Positions 5,416-8,039 of a stretch of 8,039 nt of DNA are shown here, piece by piece. Each line of letters opens with the position of its first letter. Within the stretch, counting starts at the first letter, position 1. The position numbers were made by a program, and so were the translations under genes. The stretch is from an uncultured Opitutaceae bacterium (lineage in GTDB: Bacteria > Verrucomicrobiota > Verrucomicrobiia > Opitutales > Opitutaceae), in the NCBI GenBank assembly GCA_937902865.1, contig CALFNJ010000177.1, forward strand, positions 1-8,039. The letters are read 5' to 3'. A model generated the notes under the pieces. The model was not told where the DNA came from. It saw only the letters and a program-made list of their open reading frames with translations, and did no database searches.

Positions 5416-6771
5416 CTACCCGCTGAGCGTCATCTTCTTGTCCGTCAGCGGCAGCATCACCCCGCGGCGGAAAAGCATCACCTGGCCCGTGCTTGAGGAC
5501 ACCACGATGGAAATGCACTGGGTCGCCACGCTGATCGCCGCCGCCGCCGCATGCCGGCTGCCGAGGCCGCTCGGCAGCGCGTGATCGTAGTCGGTCGCCT
5601 GGATCAGGCTGCCGGCGGAGACGACCACGCCGTCGCCCCGGATGATGAAGGCACCGTCGATCGAGGAGAACTCCTTCACGGTCTCGTCCATGAACGGATT
5701 CAGGATGTTTCGGTCCTCCTCCTTGTAGCCGTAAAACGGATTGAGCACGAGCGGCTTGGAGAGCTTCTCGACCTTCTCGGTGTCGCCGACGACGAACAGG
5801 CAGCCGACCGAGCGCCCTTCCCGGCCCTCGACCGCGAGCTCGGTCGCCACGGCGATGACGCGCTCGATCACCTCGGGCTTCACATCATCCGGCACCAGGT
5901 CCGCGTGGCCGGTGAGCAGGGTCTGGAACTCGCGCTCGATGTCCACGACCGTGAGCGTGTCGAACTGATTGCTGCCCGTCAGCCCGCCGAGGCAGCAGAC
6001 GCGATCCGTGAACGCCAGGATGCCGCGCGTCAGCGCCACGAGGATTGCGCTGCGCAGCTGGGCCATGCGCTGGTTGGAGAACGAGCGCACCTGGATTGTC
6101 TCGGCGAACTCGTCCTTCTGTCCGTCCGCCGCTTCGATCGGATTGCGCGTGATGAGAATCGTCTTGGTCTTGGTGCGCAGCGCGGTCGCATCGATGCCGC
6201 CGACAAACGTGTCACCGAAAATCATCAATGCCGCGCAGCTCGCGCCGTTCGCCACGCGGTCAGCCTCGCGGAACATGAGCCGGTTGATCCGGCTCTGCTG
6301 CGCCTGCACGGGGCGAATGCCACCGAAGCCGCCGACCAGCCGCTCGTACAGTGCGTCGAGATCGGGGGCGCGGACCAGGTCCTCCACCACCGCCGGCTCG
6401 CTGACCAGGCGCGCGATCGACGCCAGCACCTGCAGGTAGTCGCGGGCCTTTTCGTCCGCGATCAGCATCAGGATCAGGCGGACCGGTTCGTCGTCCTTGG
6501 CGCCGTCGTGGCGGATGCCGACCCGCGTGCGGCCGATCGCGAGGATGTAGCGCCGGCTCATCTTGACGCGCACGTGCGGCAGCGCGACGCCGAAGCCGAG
6601 GTAAGTCGTCATCGTGCTCTCGCGCGCGAGCAGGCCGCGCAGCAGCGTTTCCTGCTTCAGGTCGGGAAACTTGGACGCGGAAACCTCCAGCAACTCCTCC
6701 AGCGCGCCCTTCAGGTCAGTGCTCCGCAGATCAATGATGCGGCTCCGGGCAATGATTTTATCCAAACGCAT
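5416..6771 (-). CDS. PTS EIIA domain fused to a DacZ-like diadenylate cyclase (DisA_N)
   Basis: A 451-aa soluble protein with no membrane segment or signal. Residues 1-150 are a PTS EIIA type-2 (PtsN/FruA-like) domain: TTYLGFGVALPHVRV puts the phospho-accepting histidine at H66. Residues about 170-345 are an alpha/beta region (CAALMIFGDTFVGG, KTKTILITRN, VCCLGGLTGSNQFDT, SVGCLFVVGDTEKV) that reads like the pyruvate-kinase-C-like domain of archaeal DacZ. Residues 345-440 are the DAC/DisA_N domain: LVLNPFYGY, IDGAFII (DGA at 372-374), GLGSRHAAAAAIS (RHA at 406-408) and SIVVSSSTGQVMLF. DAC domains condense two ATP into c-di-AMP, a messenger tied to potassium and osmotic balance. CdaA and DisA have RHR where this has RHA; archaeal DacZ, as I recall, is also RHAAA-like, so activity is plausible but untested. 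It lies between nuoA and rpmG, same strand, with a repeat-rich leader. Domain calls come from my recall of the families. Confidence 0.88.
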   Translation of the reverse strand: MRLDKIIARSRIIDLRSTDLKGALEELLEVSASKFPDLKQETLLRGLLARESTMTTYLGFGVALPHVRVKMSRRYILAIGRTRVGIRHDGAKDDEPVRLILMLIADEKARDYLQVLASIARLVSEPAVVEDLVRAPDLDALYERLVGGFGGIRPVQAQQSRINRLMFREADRVANGASCAALMIFGDTFVGGIDATALRTKTKTILITRNPIEAADGQKDEFAETIQVRSFSNQRMAQLRSAILVALTRGILAFTDRVCCLGGLTGSNQFDTLTVVDIEREFQTLLTGHADLVPDDVKPEVIERVIAVATELAVEGREGRSVGCLFVVGDTEKVEKLSKPLVLNPFYGYKEEDRNILNPFMDETVKEFSSIDGAFIIRGDGVVVSAGSLIQATDYDHALPSGLGSRHAAAAAISVATQCISIVVSSSTGQVMLFRRGVMLPLTDKKMTLSG

Positions 6772-6778
6772 GGCTCAG

Positions 6779-6881
6779 AAATCTCAAAGGGCCAAACGTC
6801 CAAACGCCAAAAAATTCACCTGGAAAATCCCACTCTCCATCAGCGCCATCGGCATTTGAGATTTGAACCTTTGGCGTTTGG
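6779..6881. repeat. Shuffled inverted modules in the leader of the diadenylate cyclase gene
   Basis: AAATCTCAAA (6779-6788) is repeated inverted at 6855-6864, and CCAAACGCCAAA (6800-6811) is repeated inverted at 6870-6881, both perfectly. A degenerate extra unit CCAAACGT stands at 6792-6799. The pairs cross instead of nesting, so they cannot all form one simple hairpin. The block occupies the gap between nuoA and the cyclase start and is non-coding. Confidence 0.6.
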
Positions 6882-6886
6882 GATTT

Positions 6887-6905
6887 GTCGCGCGTTTCGC
6901 GCGAC
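6887..6905 (-). other. Perfect GC-rich hairpin just after nuoA
   Basis: GTCGCGCG and CGCGCGAC pair perfectly (8 bp) around a 3-base loop, starting 2 bases beyond the nuoA stop codon on the minus strand. There is no T tract, so it is not a classical terminator. It could be a 3' stabilising or attenuating hairpin between nuoA and the cyclase gene. Confidence 0.5.
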
Positions 6906-6907
6906 CT

Positions 6908-7282
6908 TTACTTCTCCCACTCGAGCGCGCCCTTCTTCACCTCGTAAAACAGGCCGAGCACGAGCACGCCGATGAAGAAGAAGATGGGGCCGAGAATCGC
7001 GATGTGATTGGCGAGAAAGTCGCGGTAGATGAAGCTCCAGGGGATGAGAATGACGACCTCGAGATCGAAGAGCATGAACAACAGCGCGGTGAGATAGAAC
7101 TTCACCGAGAAGCGCGTGTGCACGATGCCTTCCGCCGGCACGCCGCACTCGTAGGCGCTGTCCTTGATCTTGGTACGCTTGGCCCGCTGGCCGAGCAGTT
7201 GGCTGATGCCGACAATCAGCCCGCCGACGCCGGCAGCGAGGATGGCCTGGATGAGGAACGGAAGATAGGCGGCGGACGTCAT
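6908..7282 (-). CDS. nuoA: NADH-quinone oxidoreductase subunit A
   Basis: A 124-aa inner-membrane subunit of respiratory complex I. It has three membrane helices at about 7-30, 62-82 and 95-113. The family's loop signature DSAYECGVPAEG is at 41-52 (Cys46), followed by RFSVKFYLTALLFMLFDLEVVILIPW, with the conserved acidic FDLE at 72-75. The C-terminus EVKKGALEWEK is also typical. Length is normal. Subunit A is small but needed for the membrane arm near the quinone site. In most genomes nuoA is directly followed by nuoB, nuoC and nuoD; here the next gene downstream is the unrelated cyclase fusion, so this nuoA is an orphan or its partners lie elsewhere. The ATG at 7282 has no Shine-Dalgarno, and the DUF362 gene ends 61 bp upstream on the same strand. 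Confidence 0.95.
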   Translation of the reverse strand: MTSAAYLPFLIQAILAAGVGGLIVGISQLLGQRAKRTKIKDSAYECGVPAEGIVHTRFSVKFYLTALLFMLFDLEVVILIPWSFIYRDFLANHIAILGPIFFFIGVLVLGLFYEVKKGALEWEK

Positions 7283-7343
7283 GACCGGTTAGAAATGGGC
7301 GCAGCGGCGCAGCGGTGACAAGAGGGAATTTTGTCCCGCCGCA

Positions 7344-8039
7344 CTACTCGCCGATCGGGATGATCTTCGCCTGCTTCGTCTTCGTCGAACCGACGCCCAG
7401 CTGCTCCGCGAACTGGAGCGTCTGGATGTCTTCCGAGACCGGCTGGAATCCCGTCCGTTTTCGCCAGTAGTTCATGCGCTCCAGCATCAGCGAATCGAGG
7501 ATCACCGGATCCGTACTGAGCCAGACCAGGGGCTCGGACACCGTGTAGAGCGAGTTGAAGTACGGCCCGCCGATGAACTGGTAGCGCTCGAGGCTCACGA
7601 TCGTGAAGATCCAGGTCTGGCGGAGCTCGGGAATGGCGCTCATTTCCGCCACGGCCTCAGGCGCGGTGGCCGGGCTGCGGAAGAAACGGGAGGTGTTGGA
7701 GGCGTTCCAGAGGGTGGCGTTCACCAACGAGCCGTTCACCCCGAGGACCGGGTGGTCCGTGTAGACCGGCAGGTTGATCCAGAAATCGGCGTCAAGGAAC
7801 AGCGGCGTCGCGAGGTAGCTGTTGCGGTCCTCGTCCTTCGTCGAGCTGTTGGGCACGTCATGCGTCTGCGTCTCCGCGAAGATCGGGTCGAAGCGCTCGG
7901 GCAGCGGGCTCGGATAGAACCAGGCCGGATCGTAATAGCGTCCCGACTCGAGCACGAAGACCGGATGCCCCTTGAACTCGGTCTGACCCGTCGCGAGCGA
8001 CGGCAGGTAGCCCGTCATGCGCAGGCGGAGCTGATTGAG
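7344..8039 (-). CDS. DUF362 family protein, 5' end outside the window
   Basis: The visible part is 231 residues and the frame stays open through the window edge. The ATG at 8018 is probably internal, because upstream codons (LNQLRLR) read on in frame. The DUF362 core is recognisable: DADFWINLPVYTDHPVLGVN followed by GSLVNATLWNASNTSRF (about 76-112 from that ATG), and near the C-terminus LSTDPVILDSLMLE with AEQLGVGS (about 168-211), which match the N-L-P-x-x-K/D-H and DPV-x-x-D segments of the family. DUF362 proteins often add a 4Fe-4S ferredoxin domain; here the visible part has no cysteine at all, so it is the version without clusters. The biochemical role of this type is unknown. It precedes nuoA by 61 bp on the same strand, and co-transcription is possible. 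Family call is from motif recall. Confidence 0.75.
   Translation of the reverse strand, partial: LNQLRLRMTGYLPSLATGQTEFKGHPVFVLESGRYYDPAWFYPSPLPERFDPIFAETQTHDVPNSSTKDEDRNSYLATPLFLDADFWINLPVYTDHPVLGVNGSLVNATLWNASNTSRFFRSPATAPEAVAEMSAIPELRQTWIFTIVSLERYQFIGGPYFNSLYTVSEPLVWLSTDPVILDSLMLERMNYWRKRTGFQPVSEDIQTLQFAEQLGVGSTKTKQAKIIPIGE

Noticed and set aside
5551..6975. A 474-codon open frame on the plus strand
   Set aside because: Antisense to the EIIA-cyclase gene, rich in Arg/His/Asp as expected for a GC-rich shadow frame, and it also runs through the intergenic repeat and into nuoA.

Overview
The window is about 8 kb of GC-rich DNA that most resembles a verrucomicrobial chromosome of the Opitutaceae type. 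That placement is inferred from gene content and style: a PadR regulator beside an orphan MacB/FtsX-type permease, a Mn-type superoxide dismutase with a plain housekeeping neighbourhood, a PTS-EIIA/diadenylate cyclase fusion, a Cys-poor bL33, several families of short intergenic repeats, and almost no Shine-Dalgarno sites. I could not run a search, so the phylum is likely and the genus is not claimed.

Left part (1-900): the 5' end of an ADOP-type permease and its upstream padR gene, both on the minus strand, with a near-perfect inverted repeat (858-870/888-900) over the presumed padR promoter. Bases 900-1150 hold a nested repeat element: a 29/30 outer inverted repeat enclosing a perfect 33-bp inner one, whose arms are themselves REP-like palindromes. 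Then come sodA (plus) with a clear rho-independent terminator, a hairpin-forming repeat block, and tolB (minus) converging on it.

Middle part (3300-5350): tolB diverges from an mrp/apbC-type Fe-S cluster carrier gene that starts with GTG and lacks the usual CxxC pair. It is followed by a small unrecognised gene (94 aa), another copy of the repeat found beside padR, and rpmG (54 codons, minus) with its own terminator.

Right part (5416-8039), all minus strand: a DUF362-family gene cut by the window end, then nuoA without nuoB, then a 451-aa protein joining a PTS EIIA domain to an archaeal-DacZ-like diadenylate cyclase, then rpmG. The cyclase fusion is the most interesting item. It suggests that a phosphorelay signal (PTS) could be read into c-di-AMP synthesis. 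The genes do not form one pathway: this is a patchwork of short housekeeping units (envelope, oxidative stress, Fe-S assembly, ribosome, respiration, second messenger) separated by structured intergenic repeats.
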